9,551 nt of DNA, taken from the NCBI GenBank assembly GCA_003554115.1, contig PWFE01000052.1:1-9551 (forward strand), in the 5' to 3' direction. A program made the translations under genes and the position numbers. A model generated the notes under the pieces. It made no database searches. It saw only the letters and a program-made list of their open reading frames with translations, and was not told where the DNA came from. This document shows positions 1 through 6,884 of the stretch, piece after piece. The stretch is from Haloferacaceae archaeon (GTDB taxonomy: Archaea; Halobacteriota; Halobacteria; Halobacteriales; Haloferacaceae). Every line of letters begins with the position of its first letter. Within the stretch, counting starts at the first letter, position 1.

Positions 1-186
1 CTCGAAACAGACGACAAGCGTCGCGAGTTGGGACGTCGATTCAGCGTCGGTTGGATCGGTCTCGGCACAGAACTCTCGAAGCGCTTCTCTGACGACCTCG
101 CTACGACCGCCGTAGCCGTGGTTTTCGGCATACTCGTCGACCGTGGATCGTAGGGAGTCAGGCATCGAAATACTGACGACGGTCAT
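1..186 (-). CDS. NikR/CopG-like ribbon-helix-helix transcriptional regulator (N-terminal part, cut by window edge)
   Basis: Reading the minus strand from the ATG at 186 gives 62 uninterrupted codons to the edge of the window. The product begins MTVVSISMPDSLRSTVDEYA, followed by a HGYGGRSEVVREALREF stretch. This is the ribbon-helix-helix pattern: a short beta strand (about residues 2-8), helix 1 (10-21), a Gly-rich turn and helix 2 (27-39) with the typical RSEVVREAL core. After an acidic linker, the segment QLATLVVCFE (53-62) matches the start of the ACT-like ligand-binding domain of NikR nickel regulators in position and character. The nickel ligands (His/Cys) of that domain would lie outside the window, so the metal cannot be read here. 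The gene diverges from two COG0523 metallochaperone genes, which fits a metal sensor controlling them. It could be a CopG-family protein with a different effector domain. The DNA-binding fold is near certain; the NikR subfamily is inferred. Confidence 0.75.
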   Translation of the reverse strand, partial: MTVVSISMPDSLRSTVDEYAENHGYGGRSEVVREALREFCAETDPTDAESTSQLATLVVCFE

Positions 187-210
187 AGCTGTGCAAGCGG
201 TGCGGCCCCC

Positions 211-255
211 ATTAGTTGTTGTTATTTCTCTACCCTGAGCAACGTAATAACTAAT
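211..255. promoter_or_regulatory. Inverted repeat, candidate operator between the regulator and the COG0523 genes
   Basis: The left arm ATTAGTTGTT (211-220) and right arm AATAACTAAT (246-255) are inverted copies matching at 9 of 10 positions, with 25 bases between them. A nested alternative pairs GTTATT (221-226) with AATAAC (246-251), also perfectly inverted. The right arm overlaps the TATA-like element of the plus-strand gene starting at 286. The left arm lies 25-34 bases before the minus-strand start at 186. A protein bound to both arms would therefore cover both promoters. NikR-type regulators bind spaced inverted half-sites, so the neighbouring regulator is the obvious candidate, but that link is inferred. 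Confidence 0.45.
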
Positions 256-261
256 ATTTTA
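252..261 (+). promoter_or_regulatory. TATA-like box of the first COG0523 gene
   Basis: TAATATTTTA is centred about 29 bases before the ATG at 286, in an AT-rich patch within otherwise GC-rich DNA. This spacing places transcription start at or next to the start codon, the leaderless arrangement common in haloarchaea. Confidence 0.6.
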
Positions 262-285
262 TGCACCACAATTCATAACTTGCGT

Positions 286-1506
286 ATGGCAACACAGCAA
301 CCGATTCCGGTGACGATTCTGTCAGGAAGTCTCGGTGCGGGCAAAACAACGCTTTTGAACCACGTACTCCGAACGGAGACTGAGTTGAACGCGGCAGTGG
401 TAGTCAACGATATGGGTGAGATCAACGTTGACGCCGAACTCGTCGAACAAGACTCGGAGCTCACCCAGGCCGACGAGGAAATCATCGAGCTGTCAAACGG
501 CTGTATCTGCTGTCGGCTCCGCGGGGATATGCTCGACGAAGTGGGTCGACTGGCCGAGATGCGTGAGTTTGAGTATCTGCTCGTCGAATCGTCGGGCATC
601 TCCGAGCCGATTCCGGTCGCCCAGACCTTCGCGCGCGGCTTCGAGGACGCCGATTTCGATCCGACCGGCGTCTACGAACTCGATACGATGGTGAGCGTGA
701 TCGACGCCTACTCGATCTGGGACGGTTTTAAATCGGGTCAGGCACTGGTCGACGACAGCGTTGTCGCCGATGATGACGACCGCGTGCCCGAAGAGGCACT
801 GATCGACCAGATCGAGTTCTGTGACGTGCTCGTGCTCAACAAATGCGATCTAGTGCCAGACGATGCGCTCGACGAGGTCGAAGCCGTCCTCAAAACGCTC
901 CAGCCGCGTGCCGAGATCATCCGGACCGAACACGGCGCAATCGAGCCGAGCGCGATTCTCAACACTGGCCGGTTCGATTTCGAGCAAGCGAGCAACTCGG
1001 CAGGCTGGAAGCACGAACTTCAGCACGGCCACCATCACGAGAGCGCGATGAACGAACACGGTGTGGCCTCCTTCAGCTACGTCCGCGACCGGCCGTTCCA
1101 CCCTGAACGAATCGAACGCGTCTTGGAATCACTGCCAGACGGCATCATCCGCGCAAAGGGCTTTTTCTGGTCGGCCGGCCGCGAAGACGTGGCGATGGGC
1201 GTCGACAAAGCGGGCAAATCCGTCCGTGCGGGCCCAACCGGCGAGTGGATCGCCAACCTCCCGAAAGAGACCCAAGAGAAGTATTTCGCCGCCCGACCCG
1301 GTATTAAAGAGGATTGGGACGAGACGTGGGGCGACCGCGGCATCCAACTCGTCTTCATTGGTCGACAGCTCGACAGTGAAGCCCTCGTCGACCGTCTCGA
1401 CGAGGCACTCCTGACGGACGAAGAGTTCGACGCCGGACAGTGGGAGTCGTATCGCGACCCGTTCGGCATCGAGAACCAACGAGAACTTGCCCTCTCGGAG
1501 CAGTAA
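286..1506 (+). CDS. COG0523 (CobW/ZNG-like) GTPase metallochaperone, first of a tandem pair
   Basis: This 406-residue protein has the full G3E/COG0523 layout. The Walker A motif GSLGAGKT is at residues 14-21. A switch region with VNDMGEINVDAEL is followed by the diagnostic metal-binding motif C73-I-C75-C76. ESSGISEP starts near residue 101, and the guanine-specificity motif N185-K-C-D188 follows. A short His-rich loop (HELQHGHHHE, about 243-252) leads into the C-terminal CobW_C domain (about 261-400), with RPFHPER and IIRAKGFFW. Family members use GTP hydrolysis to deliver Zn, Co or other transition metals to client proteins in the cytoplasm; the metal and client here are unknown. I start at ATG 286 rather than the in-frame TTG at 280, because the TATA-like box sits about 29 bases before 286. 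The gene is followed after 3 bases by a paralogue, so the two are probably one transcript, and it diverges from a NikR-like regulator. Confidence 0.92.
   Translation: MATQQPIPVTILSGSLGAGKTTLLNHVLRTETELNAAVVVNDMGEINVDAELVEQDSELTQADEEIIELSNGCICCRLRGDMLDEVGRLAEMREFEYLLVESSGISEPIPVAQTFARGFEDADFDPTGVYELDTMVSVIDAYSIWDGFKSGQALVDDSVVADDDDRVPEEALIDQIEFCDVLVLNKCDLVPDDALDEVEAVLKTLQPRAEIIRTEHGAIEPSAILNTGRFDFEQASNSAGWKHELQHGHHHESAMNEHGVASFSYVRDRPFHPERIERVLESLPDGIIRAKGFFWSAGREDVAMGVDKAGKSVRAGPTGEWIANLPKETQEKYFAARPGIKEDWDETWGDRGIQLVFIGRQLDSEALVDRLDEALLTDEEFDAGQWESYRDPFGIENQRELALSEQ
1497..1500 (+). promoter_or_regulatory. Shine-Dalgarno-like GGAG ahead of the second COG0523 gene
   Basis: GGAG at the end of the upstream gene lies 9 bases before the GTG at 1510. 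It supports that GTG over the in-frame GTG at 1525, and supports translation as an internal cistron. Most other starts in this window appear leaderless and have no such site. Confidence 0.4.
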
Positions 1507-1509
1507 TCC

Positions 1510-2823
1510 GTGCGTGAGACTGCCGTGACAGACGCCGAAACCGACGCAGACGAGCCAGCGGCCCGCCCGGTGACGATTCTTACCGGCAGCCTCGGAGCTG
1601 GCAAGACGACGACGCTCAACCACCTGTTGGCCACCAGCGACCGCGACATCGCCGTGTTGGTCAACGATATGGGCTCGCTCAACGTCGACGCCGAACTCGT
1701 CGATGTCGAGACCACCCTCGAGGGCGGCGAGAGCCGGATGGCTGAACTCTCGAACGGCTGTATCTGCTGTGGGCTGCAGGGTGAACTCCGCAATGAGCTG
1801 TTCCAGTTGGCCGAGCGCTACGAGTTCGACCACCTCGTCATCGAAGCCTCAGGAATCTCGGAGCCGAAACCAATCGCCAGCCAGATCGCAGGCGGCGGCG
1901 CGGTCGGCGACCGCTACGATCTCGCCTCGATTGTGAGTGTCGTCGACACCCCACGGTTCGCCGCTACGTTTGACGAGACTGCCGAACGCGCTGGCACTGA
2001 CGAGGCGGGACGCAAACCCCTCGCCGATCTGGCTATCGAGCAGGTCGAGTTCTGTACGACGATCATCGCCAACAAGCAGGATCTGGTCGACGACGAGACC
2101 GCCGACCGCGTCGAGAGCCTGCTCAGAAGCCTCCAGCCTGAGGCGACAATCCACCGGGCGACCGGTGGCGAGGTCGACCCTGCAGTGTTGCTCGATGAGA
2201 CGTTTGATCCCGAAGCTGTCAACACGAGCGCGGCCTGGAAACAGGCACTCGAAGCCGCCGAAACGACTGATCACGACCACGAACATGGCCACGATCACGA
2301 GCACGAGCATGAGCACGATCACGAGAACGAAGATCATGACCACGATCACGTCCACCCACCCGAGCGGTACGGCGTCGACTCGGTGACCTACACGCGTCGT
2401 CGACCGTTTCATCCCGAGCGCTTCGATTCCTGGCTCAAGTCGATTCCTAGGGGCGTCGTCCGGGCGAAAGGCATCATCTGGATTGCCGGCCGCGAACAGC
2501 AGGCCCTGACTGTGAGCATCGTCGGCCAGCGCTCAACTGTCGAAGTCACCGGTCAGTGGATCGCCAGCCTGCCTGAACAGATCCAAGAGAAGTACAGGCG
2601 GGCCAAACCAGAAATGGAGTGGGACGACGAGCATGGCGACCGCGAAATCCGGCTCGCGCTGCTCGGGTCTGATCTCAACGATTCACTCATCGATGCTCTC
2701 GACGACTGTCTGGTAACCGACACCGAGTGGGCCGGGAGTGTCGACTCTGTTGAGAATCCCTTTCCACAGATCGAAAGCGAGCAGTACGAACAGGGCCCAG
2801 AGAGCGCCACACCCTACCGCTGA
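1510..2823 (+). CDS. COG0523 (CobW/ZNG-like) GTPase metallochaperone with a long His-rich loop, second of a tandem pair
   Basis: This 437-residue paralogue has Walker A GSLGAGKT at residues 26-33, the C84-I-C86-C87 metal motif, EASGISEP, and N188-K-Q-D191. Its C-terminal CobW_C domain begins with the RRPFHPERF segment. Between the GTPase and C-terminal domains, residues 254-282 hold 13 histidines alternating with Asp/Glu, a classic metal-storage or metal-scavenging loop of the family. The upstream paralogue has only a short version. The start is GTG 1510, three bases after the upstream stop and 9 bases after a GGAG; GTG 1525 is an alternative. A roughly 20-residue acidic N-terminal extension precedes the GTPase core. 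The role is GTP-dependent delivery of a transition metal (Zn, Co or Ni are all possible) to a client enzyme. The two copies are clearly diverged, so the duplication is not recent. Confidence 0.92.
   Translation: MRETAVTDAETDADEPAARPVTILTGSLGAGKTTTLNHLLATSDRDIAVLVNDMGSLNVDAELVDVETTLEGGESRMAELSNGCICCGLQGELRNELFQLAERYEFDHLVIEASGISEPKPIASQIAGGGAVGDRYDLASIVSVVDTPRFAATFDETAERAGTDEAGRKPLADLAIEQVEFCTTIIANKQDLVDDETADRVESLLRSLQPEATIHRATGGEVDPAVLLDETFDPEAVNTSAAWKQALEAAETTDHDHEHGHDHEHEHEHDHENEDHDHDHVHPPERYGVDSVTYTRRRPFHPERFDSWLKSIPRGVVRAKGIIWIAGREQQALTVSIVGQRSTVEVTGQWIASLPEQIQEKYRRAKPEMEWDDEHGDREIRLALLGSDLNDSLIDALDDCLVTDTEWAGSVDSVENPFPQIESEQYEQGPESATPYR
2269..2355 (+). repeat. His/acidic low-complexity coding repeat (metal-binding loop)
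   Basis: The DNA here is a degenerate run of CAC/CAT codons alternating with GAC/GAT/GAG/GAA, coding for 13 His in 29 residues. It lies in frame inside the second COG0523 gene. Such tracts can expand or contract by slippage, so their length is likely to vary between strains. Confidence 0.8.
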
Positions 2824-2852
2824 GCGATCGACCAGTCGTCGGCAGACGGCTC

Positions 2853-2859
2853 TTTTATA
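2853..2859 (+). promoter_or_regulatory. TATA box of the moaB-like gene
   Basis: TTTTATA is centred about 29 bases before the ATG at 2885, in the 61-base gap after the COG0523 pair. It indicates an independent, leaderless promoter, so this gene need not be part of the upstream operon. A small CGTC/GACG hairpin (2837-2848) just upstream, followed by CTTTT, could also end the upstream transcript, but it is weak. Confidence 0.6.
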
Positions 2860-2884
2860 CGGCACCGTCGACCATGTCTCTACA

Positions 2885-3457
2885 ATGACAAGCCGCCCTG
2901 CTGAGCCGACGCCGACAACCCATCCCGACCGCAGAACGCTCGACGAACACGACCACGATATCGTCTCGCCGCTGCAGGCCGCGATTCTCACCGTTTCGAC
3001 CTCACGGGCCAACGCTGTTGATCCCGACGATCCCGGCGGTGACAAGATTGAGTCGCTGCTGGAGGCGGCAGACCATCGTGTTGTCGACCGCCGGCTCGTT
3101 GCTGATGGGATCGGGCCCATTCAGCGCGAACTCGATGACCTGCTTGACGATCCGACCGTTGATGTCGTGATCGCAACAGGGGGAACGGGCCCAACGGTCG
3201 ACGATGTGACGCCAGATGCCGTCTCGGATCGGTTCGACCGCGAACTGCCGGGCTTTGGTGAACTGTTCCGTCAACTGTCGTATGAGGAGATCGGTCCGCG
3301 AACGATTGCCTCACGAGCCACTGCCGGCATCGCCCGGGATACGCCGGTATTCGTGCTCCCGGGGAGTCGGAACGCCGTCGCGTTAGCGACCGAGGCGATC
3401 ATTTTGGAGGAGGCTCCGCATCTAGTCGGATTGGCGACGCGGCATTTAGTCGAGTGA
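2885..3457 (+). CDS. moaB: MoaB/MogA-type molybdenum cofactor biosynthesis protein
   Basis: This 190-residue protein has the MoaB/MogA fold signatures. ILTVSTSRA (34-42) forms the first strand. The molybdopterin-binding TGGTG is at 98-102, followed by VDDVTPDA (105-112), then PGFGELFRQLSYEEIGPRT (122-140), SRATAGI and LPGSRNAV (158-165). The family acts on molybdopterin in the cytoplasm during assembly of Mo/W cofactor (adenylylation in MogA and archaeal MoaB). The ATG at 2885 is chosen because a TATA box lies about 29 bases upstream and because an open frame reaching further back would run into the preceding gene. About 30 residues, rich in Pro, Asp and His, precede the conserved core, an N-terminal extension compared with bacterial MoaB. 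It follows the COG0523 pair on the same strand, but the promoter suggests separate control. Family assignment is firm; the exact step is inferred. Confidence 0.9.
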   Translation: MTSRPAEPTPTTHPDRRTLDEHDHDIVSPLQAAILTVSTSRANAVDPDDPGGDKIESLLEAADHRVVDRRLVADGIGPIQRELDDLLDDPTVDVVIATGGTGPTVDDVTPDAVSDRFDRELPGFGELFRQLSYEEIGPRTIASRATAGIARDTPVFVLPGSRNAVALATEAIILEEAPHLVGLATRHLVE

Positions 3458-3491
3458 GTGGTCGAACACATCGGGACGACTGACAGACCAC
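3458..3491 (+). other. Inverted repeat directly after the moaB-like stop
   Basis: GTGGTC (3458-3463) and GACCAC (3486-3491) are perfect 6-base inverted copies separated by 22 bases, beginning at the base after the stop codon. It may be a weak 3' hairpin that protects or ends the moaB-like transcript. The long loop makes it a low-confidence call. Confidence 0.2.
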
Positions 3492-3532
3492 GTAACTGAT
3501 TCGTCACAGGCTTTATTGACGCCGGTAGCCGA

Positions 3533-3538
3533 TTTTTT
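3533..3538 (+). terminator. Candidate archaeal oligo-T terminator
   Basis: A run of six T lies 76 bases downstream of the moaB-like stop. Archaeal RNA polymerase commonly terminates at T-runs without a required hairpin. The surrounding 200-base gap (3458-3657) shows no convincing gene on either strand. TTTATT at 3512-3517 in the same gap could be a TATA element for the next gene, giving it a leader of roughly 115 bases. Confidence 0.3.
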
Positions 3539-3657
3539 GTACGGATTGAGAGTGCCCTCGTCTCTCGGATCGCCGATGCTGGCCGGTGGCTGTCGTTTTG
3601 CGTGGTGGCCGCGAGACGATCCTGAAACGTGGTCGCGACAACCAAGAGTATCAATCA

Positions 3658-4722
3658 ATGCAGACAGACTCACAGCCCCAGATCGGAATCGTTGGTCTCG
3701 GCGGGATCGGACACTATCATGCAGACCTGTTGGACGAACAGCCGGCAGAACTCGTCGGCGGCGTCGACATCTCTGGTGATGCCAGACGAGCCTTTAGCGA
3801 GCAGTTCAACGTGCCGACGTACGAACAGGTCGACGAGCTGCTCGGGATCGCCGATGCACTGTTTATCACCACTCCCAACCGATTCCACGAAGAGTATACG
3901 GTCAAGGCACTCACAGCCGGGCTGGATGTGCTGCTTGAAAAACCGCTTGCGCATACCTTGGAGAGTGCCGAACGCATCGTCGCGGCCGCCCACGCTGCAG
4001 AGGGGTTCTGTATGGTGGGCTTTAACAATCGCTTTGCCGCGCCTGTCGAAGTTATTAAACAGTATCAACAGCGCGGTCGGTTCGGCCAGCTCTCACATAT
4101 CGAGGCGAACTACGTCCGTCGACGCGGGATTCCCGGCCGTGGGTCGTGGTTCACCTCTAAAGAAGTCGCCGGCGGCGGCGCGCTGATCGATATCGGCGTC
4201 CACGCCATTGATCTCGCACTCCACTTTCTGGACTTTCCGCCAATCGCGGAGGTCTCGGGCACCGCTCGCTCGCAGTTTGGCACGCGTGACGACTATGCGT
4301 TCGTCGAGATGTGGGGCGACGACATCGGTCCACAGGGGTTCGATGTCGACGACTCGGCAACCGCGCTTATTCGAACGACACGGGGCCAGACCATCTCACT
4401 CGACGTGGCGTGGGCGACCAACCGCCCGACCAACGACGAGTTCGTGATCCGTGGAACGGATGCCGGCGCGCGATTCGAGCGGGCAACCCACGAGTTGACG
4501 ATTTACGAATCAGGTAACACCGGCCAAGATCATCTCACTGACGCCGACATCACAACCCAAGCCAGTGACACTCACAAAGCAGAACAGCGGTACTTCATCA
4601 AGCACGTCGGCTCGAAAACCGAACCACCGCGCAATACGGTCGACGAGGGGTTGGCCGTCCAGAAAGTCATCGACGCGATCTATCGCTCCTCGGAGGAAGG
4701 CCGAGCGATCTCGGTGGCCTAA
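3658..4722 (+). CDS. Gfo/Idh/MocA-family NAD(P)-dependent oxidoreductase
   Basis: This 354-residue, probably cytoplasmic protein starts with a Rossmann dinucleotide-binding motif (G13-L-G15-G16-I-G18). It continues with ALFITTPNRFHEEY (67-80) and the family's catalytic E94-K95-P96 motif. The C-terminal alpha/beta domain contains GGGALIDIGVHAIDL (172-186), whose Asp178 and His182 occupy the usual catalytic positions. Members oxidise or reduce sugars, inositols or nucleotide sugars; the substrate cannot be read here. The ATG at 3658 is chosen because the Rossmann strand starts seven residues later. An in-frame GTG at 3586 would add 24 basic, unconserved-looking residues. There is no TATA box 25-30 bases before 3658, so unlike its neighbours this gene probably has a leader. 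The stop overlaps the stop of the convergent helicase gene by four bases. No sugar-pathway gene is adjacent to suggest a role. Confidence 0.88.
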   Translation: MQTDSQPQIGIVGLGGIGHYHADLLDEQPAELVGGVDISGDARRAFSEQFNVPTYEQVDELLGIADALFITTPNRFHEEYTVKALTAGLDVLLEKPLAHTLESAERIVAAAHAAEGFCMVGFNNRFAAPVEVIKQYQQRGRFGQLSHIEANYVRRRGIPGRGSWFTSKEVAGGGALIDIGVHAIDLALHFLDFPPIAEVSGTARSQFGTRDDYAFVEMWGDDIGPQGFDVDDSATALIRTTRGQTISLDVAWATNRPTNDEFVIRGTDAGARFERATHELTIYESGNTGQDHLTDADITTQASDTHKAEQRYFIKHVGSKTEPPRNTVDEGLAVQKVIDAIYRSSEEGRAISVA

Positions 4723-6782
4723 ATTTCTTGATCGGCAAGTTCCTGCTCGGCGATGATCTCATAGGGAGATAGACCCTGCCGAATGCCATCCAGCAGCCGG
4801 AAGGCGTCATCGGGCGAGAGGAAATGGCGTGTAACAACTCGACCCAGCGGCGTGGGTTCGAGCCCGTCGATAAACTCCCATTCGAGCAGTTTGCCGATTG
4901 CTCGCGTGGTGTCGATATCGCCCAACATCCGGTCGTTGAGCTTTTTCGCATGTTTGCCGCCCACAGTGACGTTCGCCAGCGTCTCCTCGACGGCGGCGGC
5001 CTCATCGTAGACGTTGCGGACGTCCTCCATCTCCCCTTTTAAAAGTTTAAAAGCGACCTCGTCTTCAGTCATCTCCATTGAGTTGTGATACGTGCAATCA
5101 GGCTCAATGAGCATGTACACCGTCCCACGGTCGTGGTAGTCGGGGCGACCCGCCCGCCCGAGCATCTGGCTGAACTCTTGGACCGAGAGCCACTCGATGC
5201 CCATCGCCAGCGAATCAAAAATGACCTGCGAGGCGGGGAAATCAACTCCGGCGGCGAGTGCGGCGGTAGTGACGACTGCAGAGAGTTCCTGGTCGAGGAA
5301 TTTGGATTCGACCTGTTTGCGCTTGTTATAATCGAGGCCTGCGTGGTACGGCGCAGAATCGTACTGCAGCTTTCTGCTGATCGTATGACAGCGTCGACGC
5401 GAGTTGGTGAAGATGATCGTTTGGCCGCGGTAGCCTTTCGAGGATTTTTGGTCGAAGGCGCGTTTGACCAGTCGGTTTTCGAGTCTGAGCTTTTCTTGGC
5501 CGTCCGCAAACGTGACGTGGCGTTCGATGGGGATCGGTCGCTCTTCGAACTCGATGAGTCGGGCCTCAAGTCGACCGGCCAGCCACTTGGGGTTGCCGAC
5601 GGTGGCCGACAAGTAAATCCATTGGGCACCGTCGTAGCTGTCGTGGCGCTCTCGGCTCGCACGCTGCTCGCAGTAGTATTTCAGTCGCGAAATGAGCCCG
5701 TCGAGGCGGTGGCCTCGCTCCTCTTCTTTGAGGGTGTGGACCTCGTCGATGACGACTGTTCCCACGTCGCCGAGGTTTTTGCCCGTCCGCAGCGCGTGGT
5801 CGACCCCCTCGTAGGTGCCGACGATCACGTCCGCCGAGGGGTCGAACTGGCTGCCCGAGTCGGCGATCCGGCTCGCACCGACCCGGATCGTCACCTCAAG
5901 GCCGAGTTCGGCGTACTGTTTCTTGAAATCCTCGTGTTTCTGGTTGGCGAGTGCGACCAGCGGCACCAAAAACAGCAGCTTTCCCTTGCCTTTCAGCGCG
6001 CGGTCGATTCCTGCAAGCTCGCCGACCAACGTTTTCCCAGTCGCAGTCGCACTGACGACAAGTTGGTCGTCGCCGTCGAGCAGGCCATTGCGGACCGAGA
6101 GGCTCTGGACCGGCAGCAAGGAATCAAACCGGGATTCGGTCATCGCTTTGAGTTTGGGATGCAGGTCCAGATCCGCGCTTTTGACCGGGTCGACGTCGTC
6201 GACGGTCGCACTGATCACGTCGAACTTCGTGAGATCTGGATCAAGTTGGCCCGACAGGAGGTCGACGATGCGGTCGAGATCTTGGACCTCCAACAGGAGG
6301 TCCTCAAGTCGGTCCTGGGCTGACCCAGTGAACTGGCCCTTATACGACAGCTCACGTTCGAGTTCTTCGATTGCGCAGTCCGGACAGATGTGTTCGCGGT
6401 CGGTTTTGATCGCCGTCTCGTCAGTAATCGGCGAATACCGGCCGTCGTTGGCGCAGTATCGGCAGGTTCGGACGACCGCAGCCTCCAGTTGGTAGCCATC
6501 GAGCATGTCTTGGAGTTCTCGGCGGCATGCCTTCGTGGTCTGCTGAGAGATTCGGATTCGCCCTGCGTTGCGTGCAAGGTCGACGAACTCGGTGGGGTCC
6601 CGTGGCTCTTCACTGGTTCCCTGCTTGCGGCGGAACCGGCCGGGTCGCGGGCCCGCACTCGTCTCTTTTAATTCAAGTTGGCCGACAAAGACGCGCCCGC
6701 CGTTTTTCTGGGCGACGACCTGGTAGGAGCCGCCGGTTTCGTGGAGAAACAGGATGTCGACGGCCGGAACCTGCTGTGACAC
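4719..6782 (-). CDS. Ski2-like DEAD/DEAH-box helicase with N-terminal Cys4 zinc finger (ASH-Ski2-like)
   Basis: This 687-residue protein has an N-terminal region (1-100) without a clear motif, then a zinc finger C107-x2-C110 ... C133-x2-C136, then a superfamily 2 helicase core. Visible motifs are a Q-motif-like LLPVQ (222-226), Walker A ATATGKT (245-251), DEVH (346-349), SAT (392-394), TTAALAAGVDFPA (505-517) and QMLGRAGRP (539-547). The C-terminal 140 residues resemble the helical region of Ski2/Hel308 enzymes. The zinc finger ahead of a Ski2 core matches the archaeal ASH-Ski2 family, which has been described as working with the archaeal RNase J in RNA turnover; that role is transferred from the family. 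Hel308-type DNA helicase is the alternative, but Hel308 lacks this finger. Start is GTG 6782, with a TATA-like box about 25 bases upstream. All ATPase motifs are intact. Its 3' end overlaps the convergent oxidoreductase gene by four bases. Confidence 0.9.
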   Translation of the reverse strand: MSQQVPAVDILFLHETGGSYQVVAQKNGGRVFVGQLELKETSAGPRPGRFRRKQGTSEEPRDPTEFVDLARNAGRIRISQQTTKACRRELQDMLDGYQLEAAVVRTCRYCANDGRYSPITDETAIKTDREHICPDCAIEELERELSYKGQFTGSAQDRLEDLLLEVQDLDRIVDLLSGQLDPDLTKFDVISATVDDVDPVKSADLDLHPKLKAMTESRFDSLLPVQSLSVRNGLLDGDDQLVVSATATGKTLVGELAGIDRALKGKGKLLFLVPLVALANQKHEDFKKQYAELGLEVTIRVGASRIADSGSQFDPSADVIVGTYEGVDHALRTGKNLGDVGTVVIDEVHTLKEEERGHRLDGLISRLKYYCEQRASRERHDSYDGAQWIYLSATVGNPKWLAGRLEARLIEFEERPIPIERHVTFADGQEKLRLENRLVKRAFDQKSSKGYRGQTIIFTNSRRRCHTISRKLQYDSAPYHAGLDYNKRKQVESKFLDQELSAVVTTAALAAGVDFPASQVIFDSLAMGIEWLSVQEFSQMLGRAGRPDYHDRGTVYMLIEPDCTYHNSMEMTEDEVAFKLLKGEMEDVRNVYDEAAAVEETLANVTVGGKHAKKLNDRMLGDIDTTRAIGKLLEWEFIDGLEPTPLGRVVTRHFLSPDDAFRLLDGIRQGLSPYEIIAEQELADQEI

Positions 6783-6803
6783 GCCCCGAGCTATGCAAGC
6801 GGA

Positions 6804-6810
6804 GTATATC
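6804..6810 (-). promoter_or_regulatory. TATA-like box of the helicase gene
   Basis: On the minus strand GATATAC is centred about 25 bases before the GTG start at 6782, consistent with a leaderless transcript. It lies about 50 bases from the oppositely directed TATA box of the protease gene. Confidence 0.5.
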
Positions 6811-6854
6811 AGCGGTTCGGCTCAGCGTCGGCGCGTTCCACTGTCGACGGCCAG

Positions 6855-6861
6855 TTTAATA
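6855..6861 (+). promoter_or_regulatory. TATA box of the site-2 protease gene
   Basis: TTTAATA is centred about 27 bases before the ATG at 6885. This supports ATG 6885 as start rather than the in-frame TTG at 6879, and indicates a leaderless transcript. Confidence 0.6.
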
Positions 6862-6884
6862 CCATCTCACCGACTACGTTGCGT

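Noticed and set aside
1077..1833. Long open frames on the minus strand opposite the COG0523 genes (over 230 codons)
   Set aside because: They are antisense shadows of GC-rich genes: Ser/Arg-rich or low-complexity products with no motif, while the sense frames carry complete conserved domains.
286..2823. Recent tandem duplication of the COG0523 genes
   Set aside because: Nucleotide identity is confined to short motif-coding patches, and loops and termini differ strongly, so the paralogues are old.
3446..3673. 75-codon minus-strand frame filling the gap before the oxidoreductase gene
   Set aside because: The product is basic and Ser-rich, unlike the acidic proteins here. It has no promoter or motif and overlaps both flanking genes.
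5085..6323. 412-codon plus-strand frame opposite the helicase gene
   Set aside because: It mirrors the helicase coding strand. The composition is unremarkable but it has no recognisable motif, and the opposite strand has all helicase motifs in order.
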